Source of the DNA: an uncultured Pelagibacteraceae bacterium
Lineage (GTDB): Bacteria > Pseudomonadota > Alphaproteobacteria > Pelagibacterales > Pelagibacteraceae
Reading direction: 5' to 3'
Assembly: GCA_902596915.1 (NCBI GenBank)
Contig: CACJVQ010000008.1
Location: 1 to 45,840, forward strand
Length of the DNA: 45,840 nt
The first letter of the stretch is position 1, and every line of letters starts with the position of its first letter. Below the pieces are notes generated by a model. That model was given only the letters and a program-made list of their open reading frames with translations, was not told the DNA's origin and ran no database searches. Below, in pieces: positions 11,027 through 20,167 of the stretch. The position numbers and the translations under genes were made by a program.

Positions 11027-11776
11027 ATGTATTTAATTGGAGATATTGGAAATACTGCAATAAAAATTTGCTTATTTAATAACAACTTAAAATTGGTTAA
11101 AAATATTAAAATTCATAAGAAAAATCTAAACAAAAATTTTATCAACAAAAAACTATTATTTTTAAGAAAATATAATTCTAAACTTAGAAAAGTACTCTTT
11201 AGCTCGGTCGTCCCTAACTCTTATAAAATTATAAAAAAAACCATTAAAGAAATTACTAAATTGGACTGTGTTGAGTTAAAAACATGTAATTTAAAAAAAT
11301 TTATAAATATAAAAGTCAATAGAAAACAAATTGGTTCTGATCGTTTAGCTAATGCGATTGCAGTTATTGATAGTAGGTTTAATTATATTATAGTTGATTT
11401 TGGAACGGCTACAAATTTTGATATAGTTATAAAAAAAGACTATATAGGGGGTGTATTAGCACCTGGAGTAGAACTTTCTTTGAAAAATTTAATAGATAAA
11501 GCCTCTTTAATACCTAAAATTAAGCTAGAAAAGACAGCAAATGTCATTGGCAAAAACACTAAAAGTGCTGTAAGAGCTGGTTTTTATCATGGTTATACTG
11601 GTTTAATTGAAAATATAATTAAACTTATTTTAAAACAAACTAGAAAGAAGTTTAAAATTATACTTACAGGTGGATTTGCACACTTATTTAAATCATCAAT
11701 TAAAGGTATTAAAACAGTTGATAAGGATTTAACAATAAAAGGCATACTAAAAGTAGCTATTAATAAAAAAATATGA
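11027..11776 (+). CDS. coaX: Type III pantothenate kinase
   Basis: This enzyme catalyses the first step of coenzyme A synthesis, phosphorylation of pantothenate, using the ASKHA-fold type III kinase rather than CoaA. Visible motifs are DIGNT at residues 6-10 (phosphate binding), GSDR at 103-106 with the catalytic aspartate, DFGTATNFD at 124-132, and GGVLAPGVEL at 141-150. The 249-residue length is normal. It sits between birA and the RNase J gene, the usual alphaproteobacterial order, and its stop overlaps the next start by four bases (ATGA). Confidence 0.93.
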   Translation: MYLIGDIGNTAIKICLFNNNLKLVKNIKIHKKNLNKNFINKKLLFLRKYNSKLRKVLFSSVVPNSYKIIKKTIKEITKLDCVELKTCNLKKFINIKVNRKQIGSDRLANAIAVIDSRFNYIIVDFGTATNFDIVIKKDYIGGVLAPGVELSLKNLIDKASLIPKIKLEKTANVIGKNTKSAVRAGFYHGYTGLIENIIKLILKQTRKKFKIILTGGFAHLFKSSIKGIKTVDKDLTIKGILKVAINKKI

Positions 11777-13431
11777 AAGATGAATTATTATTTTGTCCTT
11801 TAGGTGGATCTGGTGAAATAGGGATGAATATGAACCTATTTGCATATGGTAAGCCAGACAATCAAAAATGGATTATAGTTGATGTTGGTGTAACATTTGC
11901 AGATGATACAGTTCCTGGTGTTGATATCATATATCCAGATCCAGGATTTATAATTGATAAAAAAGACGACCTGCTTGGCATAGTCCTTACACATGCGCAT
12001 GAGGATCATATTGGAGCTATTGCTCATGTTTGGCCAAAATTAAAATGCAAGATTTATGCAACACCTTTTACTTCAGTTTTAATTACAGAAAAATTTAAAG
12101 AAAAAAAAATCGATATAACTAGCTATTTAAATATCGTAGAACTTAATAGTACAATAAATTTAGAACCTTTCAAAATAGAGTTTGTTACACTTACTCATTC
12201 AATATTAGAACCTAATGGTCTTAGAATACAAACACCAGCAGGCAATATACTGCATACAGGAGATTGGAAATGTGATCCAGATCCTTTAATTGGTGGAAAC
12301 ATAAACTCTGAAAGATTAAAAGAGATAGGTAACGAAGGTGTATTAGCTATGATATGCGATTCTACAAATGTATTTAGCGCTGGTAGAGCAGGATCAGAGC
12401 TAGATGTTCGTAAAAATTTACTTAAAGTTTTTCAAAGATTAAAAAAAAGAATAATTGTTACTTCATTTGCATCTAACGTAGCAAGAATGGAAACAGTTTT
12501 TTATTGTGCAGAGCAAACCGGAAGACATATTTCTCTAGTTGGAAGATCAATGCATAGAATATTTAAAGCAGCAAGACAATGTGGTTATCTTAAAAATGTT
12601 ATTGATCCTGTAGATCCAAGAGATGCAAAAAATATATCTAGAGAAAAAATTGTTTATTTATGTACTGGCAGCCAAGGTGAACCAATGGGTGCTATGAATA
12701 GAATAGTTAAATATACACACCCAGATGTTTTTATTGAGAGAAATGATACTGTTATTTTTTCATCAAAAATTATACCTGGAAATGAAAAGAAGTTATACAA
12801 ACTTCACAATAATTTGGTTAAAGAAGGTATTGAAGTTATATCTGAAGATAATGAGTATATTCATGTTTCTGGTCATCCTAACCGCGAAGACTTAAGAGAT
12901 ATGTATAACTGGATTAAACCAAAAGCTGTTATTCCTGTTCATGGTGAACACAGACATATGATGGAGCACATAGAATTTGCTAAAGAAATGCAAGTTAAAT
13001 ATCCAGTTCATGTTGAGAATGGAGATATTGTTAAGTTATATCCTGGAGAAAAGCCAGAAGTATATGATAAAGCACCAAGTGGAAGAATTTATTTAGATGG
13101 AAATGTTCCAGTAGAAGAGGATTCTAGATCAATAAAAGAAAGAAGAAATATTTCATCAAATGGTTTTTTAGAGGCTACAATAATGATTACACCAAAAGGC
13201 AACATACACAACAAACCTTTGGTAACTTTTAGAGGTCTACCAGTATATGAAAATGACGATTTTATTTATGGATTAGAGGAAGAAATAGAAAAAACTGTTA
13301 AAACATTTTCATTAAATAACACAAAACAAAAAGACAATCTTATAGATGCTCTTAAAATTACTTGTCGCAAATTTTCAAAAGAAAAAACTGGGAAAAAACC
13401 ACTAACAAATATAAACTTGGTAAGAATTTAA
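11773..13431 (+). CDS. rnj: Ribonuclease J (metallo-beta-lactamase / beta-CASP family)
   Basis: This is probably a 5'-to-3' exo- and endoribonuclease involved in mRNA turnover and rRNA maturation. The metallo-beta-lactamase zinc motif HAHEDH is at residues 74-79, after GGSGEIGMNMN at the N terminus. HTGDWKCDPDP and ICDSTNVFSAGRAGSE follow as the later metal and beta-CASP motifs, and the C-terminal part has VSGHPNREDLRDM and PVHGEHRHM. Length (552 aa) matches RNase J. The start overlaps coaX by four bases. Eight bases with no clear ribosome binding site separate it from proS. RNase J beside coaX is a common alphaproteobacterial arrangement; activity is inferred from the family. Confidence 0.92.
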   Translation: MKDELLFCPLGGSGEIGMNMNLFAYGKPDNQKWIIVDVGVTFADDTVPGVDIIYPDPGFIIDKKDDLLGIVLTHAHEDHIGAIAHVWPKLKCKIYATPFTSVLITEKFKEKKIDITSYLNIVELNSTINLEPFKIEFVTLTHSILEPNGLRIQTPAGNILHTGDWKCDPDPLIGGNINSERLKEIGNEGVLAMICDSTNVFSAGRAGSELDVRKNLLKVFQRLKKRIIVTSFASNVARMETVFYCAEQTGRHISLVGRSMHRIFKAARQCGYLKNVIDPVDPRDAKNISREKIVYLCTGSQGEPMGAMNRIVKYTHPDVFIERNDTVIFSSKIIPGNEKKLYKLHNNLVKEGIEVISEDNEYIHVSGHPNREDLRDMYNWIKPKAVIPVHGEHRHMMEHIEFAKEMQVKYPVHVENGDIVKLYPGEKPEVYDKAPSGRIYLDGNVPVEEDSRSIKERRNISSNGFLEATIMITPKGNIHNKPLVTFRGLPVYENDDFIYGLEEEIEKTVKTFSLNNTKQKDNLIDALKITCRKFSKEKTGKKPLTNINLVRI

Positions 13432-13439
13432 ATAATAAA

Positions 13440-14768
13440 ATGTATTTTTCAAAATCATTTGTACCAATTCTTAAAAATAATCCCACAGAAGCTAAAATTA
13501 AATCTCATCAACTTATGTTAAGAGTTGGAATGATTAAGCAATCATCAGCTGGAATCTATTCCTGGTTACCTCTTGGTTTTAAAGTCATGAAAAAAATAGA
13601 GCAAATTGTTCGAGAGGAACAGGATAGAATTGGGGTTCAAGAAATTTTAATGCCTACAATTCAATCATCAGAAATTTGGAAAGAAAGTGGAAGATATGAT
13701 GATTATGGAGAAGAAATGTTACGTATTAAAGATCGTCAAAATAGAGAAATGCTGTATGGACCTACGAATGAAGAACTTGTAACAGAAATTTTTAGATCAA
13801 GTATTAAATCTTATAAATCTCTACCACAGCTATTATATCATATTCAATGGAAATTTAGAGATGAGTTAAGGCCAAGGTTTGGAATTATGAGATGTAGAGA
13901 ATTTTATATGAAAGATGCTTACTCTTTCGATATAAATGATGATGAAGCTTTTTTTTCATACAATAAATTTTTTCTTTCATATCTAAGAACTTTTAAAAGA
14001 TTAAATTTATCAGCAATACCCATGGCAGCAGATACCGGACCTATAGGTGGAAATCTTTCACATGAATTTATAATTCTTGCTGATACTGGGGAAAGTAAAA
14101 TTTACACAGACAAAAGAATATTTGATGTGAATAGCTCATCAACTTTACTAGAAAAAAATTCGCTTACTGATTTACGAAAGCAATATGAAAAATTTTATTC
14201 TGTTACAGATGAGAAGTTTGATCAGAAAGAATTTGAAAAATTAGTTCCAGAAGAATTCAGAGTAAATACAAAAGGAATTGAGGTTGGTCATATATTTTAT
14301 TTTGGAGATAAATATTCAAAACCAATGAATGCTGCGGTAGATTTTAATGGCAAAAAAGAATTTGTTAAAATGGGATCCTATGGAATAGGCGTATCAAGAT
14401 TGGTAGGTGCCATAATTGAGGCTAAATACAACGATAAAGATGAAATAATGAAATGGCCAATATCAGTTGCTCCTTATCATTGCGCAATAATTCCAATGAT
14501 TAAAAAAAATGACACAACTAATCTAGAAAAATCGAATAAAATATTTGAATATTTAAAGTCTAAAAATATAGATGCCATCATAGATGATACTGAAGAAAAT
14601 ATTTCAGCAAAAATTAGAAAATTTAATTTAATTGGTATCCCATATCAGTTGATTTTAGGAAATAAAACTGAGGGAGACTTATTTGAGTTTAAAGAAATTA
14701 ATGGAGAAACTCAAAAATTAAGTATCGAAGAAGTTGCATCACAAATTTTAAAAGCTAAATCAAATTGA
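13440..14768 (+). CDS. proS: Prolyl-tRNA synthetase (short type, no editing insertion)
   Basis: This class II aminoacyl-tRNA synthetase charges tRNA-Pro. Motif 1 lies around AGIYSWLPLGFKVMKKIEQIVREEQDRIG, motif 2 around FRDELRPRFGIMRCREFYMKDAYSF, and motif 3 at GSYGIGVSRLVGAI. The C-terminal anticodon-binding domain covers about the last 95 residues. The 442-residue product lacks the roughly 180-residue editing insertion between motifs 2 and 3 found in the E. coli enzyme, as is known for alphaproteobacterial ProRS. I chose the ATG at 13440 because the frame's earlier ATG at 13362 lies inside the RNase J gene and adds 26 lysine/asparagine-rich residues unlike the family N terminus (MYFSKSFVPIL). 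Confidence 0.95.
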   Translation: MYFSKSFVPILKNNPTEAKIKSHQLMLRVGMIKQSSAGIYSWLPLGFKVMKKIEQIVREEQDRIGVQEILMPTIQSSEIWKESGRYDDYGEEMLRIKDRQNREMLYGPTNEELVTEIFRSSIKSYKSLPQLLYHIQWKFRDELRPRFGIMRCREFYMKDAYSFDINDDEAFFSYNKFFLSYLRTFKRLNLSAIPMAADTGPIGGNLSHEFIILADTGESKIYTDKRIFDVNSSSTLLEKNSLTDLRKQYEKFYSVTDEKFDQKEFEKLVPEEFRVNTKGIEVGHIFYFGDKYSKPMNAAVDFNGKKEFVKMGSYGIGVSRLVGAIIEAKYNDKDEIMKWPISVAPYHCAIIPMIKKNDTTNLEKSNKIFEYLKSKNIDAIIDDTEENISAKIRKFNLIGIPYQLILGNKTEGDLFEFKEINGETQKLSIEEVASQILKAKSN

Positions 14769-15976
14769 TCTCACAGTTAGAAAGAGAAGTTACATTCAGA
14801 TTTTTAAAGACCAGAAAAAATGATGGTTTTTTAAATATCATTTCAATCTTTTCTTTTATTGGAATTTCATTAGGAGTTGCAGTTCTAATCATTGTTATGT
14901 CAGTAATGAATGGTTTTAGAACTGAATTAATATCTAAAATTGTAGGTTTTAATGCTCATGCAGTAGTTCAACCAGGAAATAAATCACTGAAATATATTCA
15001 AGATTTTGATTTGGTAAAAAATATAGTTTCAAATGATGGTGAAGCAGTTATATTGAATAAAGATGTTACGAAGGGAGTATTCTTAAAAGGATATTTAGAA
15101 ACTGATTTCAGAAACCTTCAAATCGTAAAAAATGAGGAATATTTAGGATCAAAAAAATTAAATAATAATGCTATTTCAATTGGTAAAGAATTAAGAATTA
15201 ATTTAAATGTTGATATTGGTGATACGATTACAGTTATGTCACCTGCAGGAATTCAAACTTTAGTAGGAACACTCCCTAAACAAGAAAACTTTAAGATAGT
15301 TTCAATTTTTGATAGTGGCTTGTCTAACTTTAATGAAAATATTGCGTATATAAATTTAGAAACGCTTGAAAGTTTTTTTAATAGGAATAAAGAAGATAGG
15401 TTCATAGAATTTTATTTTAAAGATCCAAAAAATATAGAAATTCATAAACAAAATTTAACAATCATGTTTCCAGATGCGCTAGTCTATACCTGGTCAGATA
15501 TGAATAAATCATTATTTTCAGCCTTGAAAGTAGAAAGAAATGTAATGTTTATAATTCTTTCTTTGATAATTATTGTTGCAGCATTTAATATAATATCTGG
15601 ACTTACAATTTTAGTTAAAAATAAAACAAGAGATATAGGTATCCTAAAATCAATTGGGGTCTCTAACAAATCGATAAAAAAAATCTTCTTTTTAGTGGGT
15701 TTTTCTATAGGAACATCTGCAACATTATTTGGTGTAGTTGTTGGAACCCTTTTTTCTATTTATGTTGAGAATATAAGACAATTTATCTCAAATATATTTG
15801 GCATTTCTCTTTTCCCAGAAGATATTTATATTTTGAATTCTATGCCATCTGAAATAAATATAAATTCAATAATAATAATCTCTCTTTGTTCAATAATTGC
15901 AACAATTTTAGTATCGATATATCCCGCTTCGAAGGCATCTTCTTTAGATGCAGTTAAAACTCTTAAATATGAATAA
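14765..15976 (+). CDS. lolC: Lipoprotein-releasing ABC permease LolC/LolE family
   Basis: This inner-membrane permease of the Lol system extracts outer-membrane lipoproteins and hands them to LolA. It has an N-terminal span (about residues 20-45, after the typical FRFLKTRKNDGFLNIIS), a large periplasmic domain, and a C-terminal FtsX domain with three spans containing KNKTRDIGILKSIGVS and YPASKASSLDAVKTLKYE. The 403-residue length is normal. Translation must start at TTG 14765, which overlaps the proS stop (TTGA); no downstream ATG preserves the conserved N terminus. Only one permease gene precedes lolD, so it probably works as a homodimer (LolF-like) rather than a LolC-LolE pair. Confidence 0.92.
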   Translation: MISQLEREVTFRFLKTRKNDGFLNIISIFSFIGISLGVAVLIIVMSVMNGFRTELISKIVGFNAHAVVQPGNKSLKYIQDFDLVKNIVSNDGEAVILNKDVTKGVFLKGYLETDFRNLQIVKNEEYLGSKKLNNNAISIGKELRINLNVDIGDTITVMSPAGIQTLVGTLPKQENFKIVSIFDSGLSNFNENIAYINLETLESFFNRNKEDRFIEFYFKDPKNIEIHKQNLTIMFPDALVYTWSDMNKSLFSALKVERNVMFIILSLIIIVAAFNIISGLTILVKNKTRDIGILKSIGVSNKSIKKIFFLVGFSIGTSATLFGVVVGTLFSIYVENIRQFISNIFGISLFPEDIYILNSMPSEININSIIIISLCSIIATILVSIYPASKASSLDAVKTLKYE

Positions 15977-16652
15977 TTATATTAAAATTAAAAATCTAAC
16001 AAAAAAATATGAGAAAAATAAATCTATAAAAGTTTTAAATGATATTTCATTTAATTTTGAACCTGGAAAAACTTATTCTATTATGGGTCCTTCCGGATCA
16101 GGAAAGTCAACATTACTCAATTTATTATCATTGATCGATAACCCTACAGCGGGCTCAATCGAAATAAGCAATAATAAAATAAAGTCAAATAATAAGGTTA
16201 AAAATGATTTAATTAGAGCAAAGAAAATAGGAATTATTTATCAAGATAAAAACTTATTGTCGGATTTTACAGCTTTAGAAAATGTTTATTTGCCTAACTT
16301 ATTAGTTTCAAAAGAAAAACAAAAATCTATAGAACTTGCAAAAAAATTAATAAAAAATGTAGGTATGTCATCTAGAATAAACCATTTTCCAAATGAATTA
16401 TCCGGTGGTGAAAATCAGCGTATTGCTATAGCCAGGGCGTTAATTAATAATCCTGATATTATATTAGCTGATGAGCCAACTGGTAGTCTAGATTCTGATA
16501 ATGCAAAACTTATCTTTAAGATCCTATTTAATTTAAAAAATAAAAGCAGGATCATAATTTTTGCAACTCACAATAGATATTTTGCAAATATGGCAGATTG
16601 TAAAATCATGATGAATGATGGTAATATACAAATCATCAATGCTACAGCCTAA
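15969..16652 (+). CDS. lolD: Lipoprotein-releasing system ATP-binding protein LolD
   Basis: This ABC ATPase powers lipoprotein release with the permease encoded just upstream. Walker A is GPSGSGKST (about residue 37), the Q-loop lies in IIYQDKNLL, the ABC signature is LSGGENQRIAIARAL and Walker B is IILADEPT, followed by the switch histidine in FATHN. The 227-residue length fits LolD. I prefer ATG 15969 (MNNYIKIKNLTKKYE), which overlaps lolC by 8 bases; an in-frame ATG at 15948 would add seven residues encoded inside lolC that are not typical of the family. Confidence 0.93.
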   Translation: MNNYIKIKNLTKKYEKNKSIKVLNDISFNFEPGKTYSIMGPSGSGKSTLLNLLSLIDNPTAGSIEISNNKIKSNNKVKNDLIRAKKIGIIYQDKNLLSDFTALENVYLPNLLVSKEKQKSIELAKKLIKNVGMSSRINHFPNELSGGENQRIAIARALINNPDIILADEPTGSLDSDNAKLIFKILFNLKNKSRIIIFATHNRYFANMADCKIMMNDGNIQIINATA

Positions 16653-19600
16653 AAACAAATCTTTTAATCAAATTAAAATTCACTCTCAATATTCAATTTG
16701 TGAGGGCGCATTAAAAATTGAAAATCTTAAAGACTTTTGTAAGAAAAACAAGATCCAGTCTGTAGGGTTGAGCGATACTTATAATTTATCAGGAGCATTA
16801 GAATTTTCTGAAAATATTTCATCTGTAGGAACCCAACCAATTATAGGATCACAAATTCAATTTAGATTTAAAAATACTTATGGACTAATTCCGCTTATTG
16901 CTAAAAATTATGTTGGTTACAAAAATATAATTGAACTTTCCTCAAAAGCTTATTTAGAAAATACTGATAATGATCAGCCACATTGTTCTATTGATGACTT
17001 AATAAAATATAGTGAGGGAATAATTGTTCTTTCCGGATCAGTTAATAATTTGATTGGTAGTATTTTTAATAAAGGATTAATTGATGAGTTAGATGAATTA
17101 ATAATACTATTAAACAAAAATTTTAAAGACAATTTTTATTTAGAAATTCAAAGACATGGAGACAAAAATGAAAAAGAATTTGAAATTTTCAGTCTTAATT
17201 TTTCAAAAAAACATGAAATACCAATCATAGCAACTAATGAGGTTTACTATTTGGATAAGGAAATGCATGAAGCGCATGATGCTTTAATGTGCATTGGTCA
17301 CAAAACTTATATTAATGATCAAAAAAGATTGAAACTTACTAATAATCATTACTTTAAATCTTCATTGGAAATGTCTGAGATTTTCAAAGATCTGCCTGAA
17401 GCATTAGAAAATAATTATAATTTACCTTATAGATGTGATTTTAGACCTATTCCTTCCAAACCTATATTACCTAGCATTAGCACAAATATAACAAATATTG
17501 ATGATATGTTAAAAAAAGACTCATTTAATGGCCTGGAGAAAAAATTTAAAACTGATCCAGAGCTATTAAAAAAAATATCAAATAATATTAAAATTAAAGA
17601 AACTTATAAAGATAGATTAAATCATGAAATAAAAATTATAACTGAAATGAATTATTCAGGATATTTCTTAATTGTTTCAGACTATATAAAGTGGGCAAAA
17701 GATAATAATATACCAGTTGGTCCTGGAAGAGGATCTGGAGCAGGTTCGTTAGTCGCATGGTGTTTGTCTATAACAGATGTTGATCCAATAAAATTTAATT
17801 TAATTTTTGAGAGATTTTTAAACCCTGATAGGATTTCTATGCCTGATTTTGATATTGATTTTTGTGAGGAAAAAAGAGACCAAGTGTTTAAATATTTAAC
17901 AACTAAATATAAAGATAGTGTCGCTCACATTATAACATTTGGCAAACTTAAAGCTAGAATGGTAATAAGAGATGTTGGACGTGTGTTAGGATTGCCATAT
18001 GGTTTTATAGATAGCATCTGTAAAATGATACCATTCGATCCATCTAGACCATTAACTTTACAAGAAAGTATAAATGTAGAGCCAAGATTACAAAAATTAA
18101 TTAATGAGGATAAAAGAGTTAATCGTCTAATTGAGTTATCTTTAAAACTTGAAGGGTTAAATAGAAATGTTGCGACTCATGCAGCTGGTGTTGTTATAGC
18201 AGACAAAAAACTAACGGAAACTGTGCCTTTGTACAAAGATTCTTCTGCGGATTTATTACTACCTTCCACTCAATTTGACATGTATTCAGCTGAAAATGCT
18301 GGATTAGTTAAATTTGACTTTTTGGGTTTAAAAACGTTAACAGTAATTAACAATACTCAAAAACTTGTAGAAAAAAAACATCCAAATTTTAAAATTGAAA
18401 CTATAAATTACGAAGATCAAAAAGTATTTGACCTTTTATCAAGTGGTAAAACAGTTGGATTATTTCAATTAGAGAGTTCTGGAATGAAAGATGCTTTAAT
18501 CAATATGAAACCTAATCATTTGGAAGATATTATTGCTTTAGTTGCTTTATATAGACCTGGTCCCATGAACAATATCCCTATTTATAACGATTGCAAACAT
18601 GGAAAGAAAGAACCTGACTATTTACATCCTAAATTAGAGGAGATTTTAAAACCAACTTATGGTGTGATTATTTATCAAGAGCAAGTTATGCAAATTGCTC
18701 AAGTATTATCGGGATTTACAGCAGGTGAGGCAGATATATTAAGAAGAGCCATGGGTAAAAAAAAAAGAGCAGAACTTGAAAAACAAAAAAAAAGATTTGT
18801 TGAGGGAGCTCATAACAATGGAATTAGTAAAGATATTGCAGCTGGAATTTTTTTAAAGATTGAACCATTTGCTGAATATGGATTTAACAAAAGCCATGCA
18901 GCTGCTTATGCAATAATAGCATATCAAACTGCATTTTTAAAAACATACTATCCACACGAGTTTTTTGCAGCCTCTATGTCGATGGAGCTCTCAAACCAAA
19001 AAAAATTAAGTGAATTTTATGAAGAACTGAAAAGATTGGGCATAAATATAATTCGTCCAGATATTAATAAATGCTATGCCGACTTTTCCTCTGATGGTAA
19101 AAATTTCCTTTACGCGCTAGGTGCAATTAAAAGCGTTGGATTTGAAGCAATTTCAAAAATTGTAGAAGAGAGAAATAAAAATGGAGTGTTCAAAGATCTA
19201 ACAGACTTTATAAATCGTGCTAACCCAAAATACATAAATAAATTACAGTTAGAAGGTCTTGTAAAAGCAGGAGCTTTTGACAATTTGTATAAGAATAGAC
19301 AATCTTTATACAATTCAATACCTAATATTATTTTAAAATCAAAAAATATTTTTGAAAATAATTCTGCAAACCAAATTGATTTATTTCAGGAAGATAATGA
19401 TGAAACATATTTAGATATCATTGAAGATTGGAATGTAGATGTTAAATTATCCAAAGAATTTGAAACCTTGGGTTTCTTTATTTCTGACCATCCTCTAAAT
19501 CAGTATAAATCACTTTTTAATCAATATAATATTATTGATTATGAAGAGTTTAATTCAAATGAAAATATTTTAAGTTCAAATATTTCATCCACAATATTAA

Positions 19601-20043
19601 AGGTTCAAGAAAAAAAAACACAAAAAGGAACTTCCTATGCAATAGTTAAATTTTCTGATTTATCTGGTGTTTTTGAATTATTCATATTTTCAGACGTTTT
19701 TGAAAATAATAGAGAAATACTTATTGAAGGTAATTCTGTTATGATAACTTTAGTTAAAAATTATGTGGATGACAGCAAAGTACAAAAGAAAATTAATATA
19801 AGAAAAATTATTGCTATGAAAGAGGTAATTGATAAGCCAATAGATGAAGTAAAAATAGAAATCAAAAATATAGATGATATAACAAAAATTAATAAATTTT
19901 TTTTAGAACCTGGCAAGACCAAAGTGATAATAGATGTTGAAGCTGATAAAAAAAAGATGTCTTTTCAATTGAGTGAAAAAAGAAAAATAGATCATAAAAT
20001 GCTCAATTTAATGAGAAATGAGGAAAATATTGATGTTATTTAA
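16639..20043 (+). CDS. dnaE: DNA polymerase III subunit alpha
   Basis: This is the replicative DNA polymerase subunit of the C family. The N-terminal PHP domain begins at NQIKIHSQYSICEGA; it lacks the full first metal-binding HxH pair, as is common where the domain is not an active nuclease. The palm has GPGRGSGAGSLVAWCL and the catalytic PDFDIDF aspartates. Further on are ATHAAGVVIA, DFLGLKTLTVI, LYRPGPM, FNKSHAAAYA and an OB-fold region near the C terminus. At 1134 aa it is full length. The start is uncertain: ATG 16639 gives MLQPKNKSFNQ and ATGs at 16615 and 16618 would add up to eight residues. All lie inside the end of lolD and none has a clear ribosome binding site. The coding run that begins with nuo ends here. 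Confidence 0.95.
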   Translation: MLQPKNKSFNQIKIHSQYSICEGALKIENLKDFCKKNKIQSVGLSDTYNLSGALEFSENISSVGTQPIIGSQIQFRFKNTYGLIPLIAKNYVGYKNIIELSSKAYLENTDNDQPHCSIDDLIKYSEGIIVLSGSVNNLIGSIFNKGLIDELDELIILLNKNFKDNFYLEIQRHGDKNEKEFEIFSLNFSKKHEIPIIATNEVYYLDKEMHEAHDALMCIGHKTYINDQKRLKLTNNHYFKSSLEMSEIFKDLPEALENNYNLPYRCDFRPIPSKPILPSISTNITNIDDMLKKDSFNGLEKKFKTDPELLKKISNNIKIKETYKDRLNHEIKIITEMNYSGYFLIVSDYIKWAKDNNIPVGPGRGSGAGSLVAWCLSITDVDPIKFNLIFERFLNPDRISMPDFDIDFCEEKRDQVFKYLTTKYKDSVAHIITFGKLKARMVIRDVGRVLGLPYGFIDSICKMIPFDPSRPLTLQESINVEPRLQKLINEDKRVNRLIELSLKLEGLNRNVATHAAGVVIADKKLTETVPLYKDSSADLLLPSTQFDMYSAENAGLVKFDFLGLKTLTVINNTQKLVEKKHPNFKIETINYEDQKVFDLLSSGKTVGLFQLESSGMKDALINMKPNHLEDIIALVALYRPGPMNNIPIYNDCKHGKKEPDYLHPKLEEILKPTYGVIIYQEQVMQIAQVLSGFTAGEADILRRAMGKKKRAELEKQKKRFVEGAHNNGISKDIAAGIFLKIEPFAEYGFNKSHAAAYAIIAYQTAFLKTYYPHEFFAASMSMELSNQKKLSEFYEELKRLGINIIRPDINKCYADFSSDGKNFLYALGAIKSVGFEAISKIVEERNKNGVFKDLTDFINRANPKYINKLQLEGLVKAGAFDNLYKNRQSLYNSIPNIILKSKNIFENNSANQIDLFQEDNDETYLDIIEDWNVDVKLSKEFETLGFFISDHPLNQYKSLFNQYNIIDYEEFNSNENILSSNISSTILKVQEKKTQKGTSYAIVKFSDLSGVFELFIFSDVFENNREILIEGNSVMITLVKNYVDDSKVQKKINIRKIIAMKEVIDKPIDEVKIEIKNIDDITKINKFFLEPGKTKVIIDVEADKKKMSFQLSEKRKIDHKMLNLMRNEENIDVI

Positions 20044-20069
20044 AAAAAACTTGTTTTTTCCTCTTTTTT
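20044..20069 (+). terminator. Possible weak terminator after dnaE
   Basis: Immediately after the dnaE stop an A-rich run is followed by ACTTGT and a T-rich run, which can form an A-U-only hairpin trailed by a further T tract (CTCTTTTTTTT). It sits at the first real break after 20 kb of abutting genes and before the rpsB leader, so a terminator is expected here. The stem has almost no G-C pairs, so it would be weak, and the T-richness may be only compositional. Confidence 0.3.
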
Positions 20070-20078
20070 TTGTAAATA
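20051..20078 (+). promoter_or_regulatory. Candidate promoter for rpsB-tsf operon
   Basis: TTGTTT at 20051-20056 and TAAATA at 20073-20078 are separated by 16 bases and would start transcription near 20085, upstream of all the leader stems described below. A second possible -10 element (TAATAC, 20090-20095) would start transcription inside the first stem and is less attractive. In such AT-rich DNA matches of this quality occur by chance; position is the main support. Confidence 0.3.
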
Positions 20079-20095
20079 GTTTCATAAATTAATAC

Positions 20096-20167
20096 GCACA
20101 CAATTTCTGGTTTTATACCTCCGGTCCTTTTTAGGCAGTAATTGTGGTGGCATAACCGGGAATAAAT
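20096..20167 (+). ncRNA. Structured rpsB mRNA leader (candidate S2 autoregulatory element)
   Basis: The leader folds by eye into a three-way junction. P1 pairs 20099-20109 (CACAATTTCTG) with 20136-20146 (CAGTAATTGTG), ten Watson-Crick pairs and one U-U mismatch. P2 is the hairpin GGU-UUUAU-ACC (20109-20119), which competes with P1 for one G, and P3 is the hairpin CCU-UUUU-AGG (20126-20135). The joining strand CCGGU (20121-20125) is perfectly complementary to ACCGG (20155-20159), giving a pseudoknot that overlaps the Shine-Dalgarno-like GGGA at 20158-20161, six bases before the rpsB ATG. S2 autoregulation of rpsB-tsf through a conserved pseudoknotted leader is known in gammaproteobacteria, and I recall an rpsB leader motif reported from Pelagibacter (not verified here). 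The fold is seen in sequence; ligand and mechanism are inferred. Confidence 0.65.

Noticed and set aside
13362-13439. Upstream ATG extending proS by 26 residues
   Set aside because: It lies inside the RNase J gene and encodes residues unlike the conserved ProRS N terminus, which begins at MYFSKSF (13440).
20090-20095. TAATAC as -10 element for rpsB
   Set aside because: Transcription would start inside the first leader stem and destroy the structure; an upstream element fits better.
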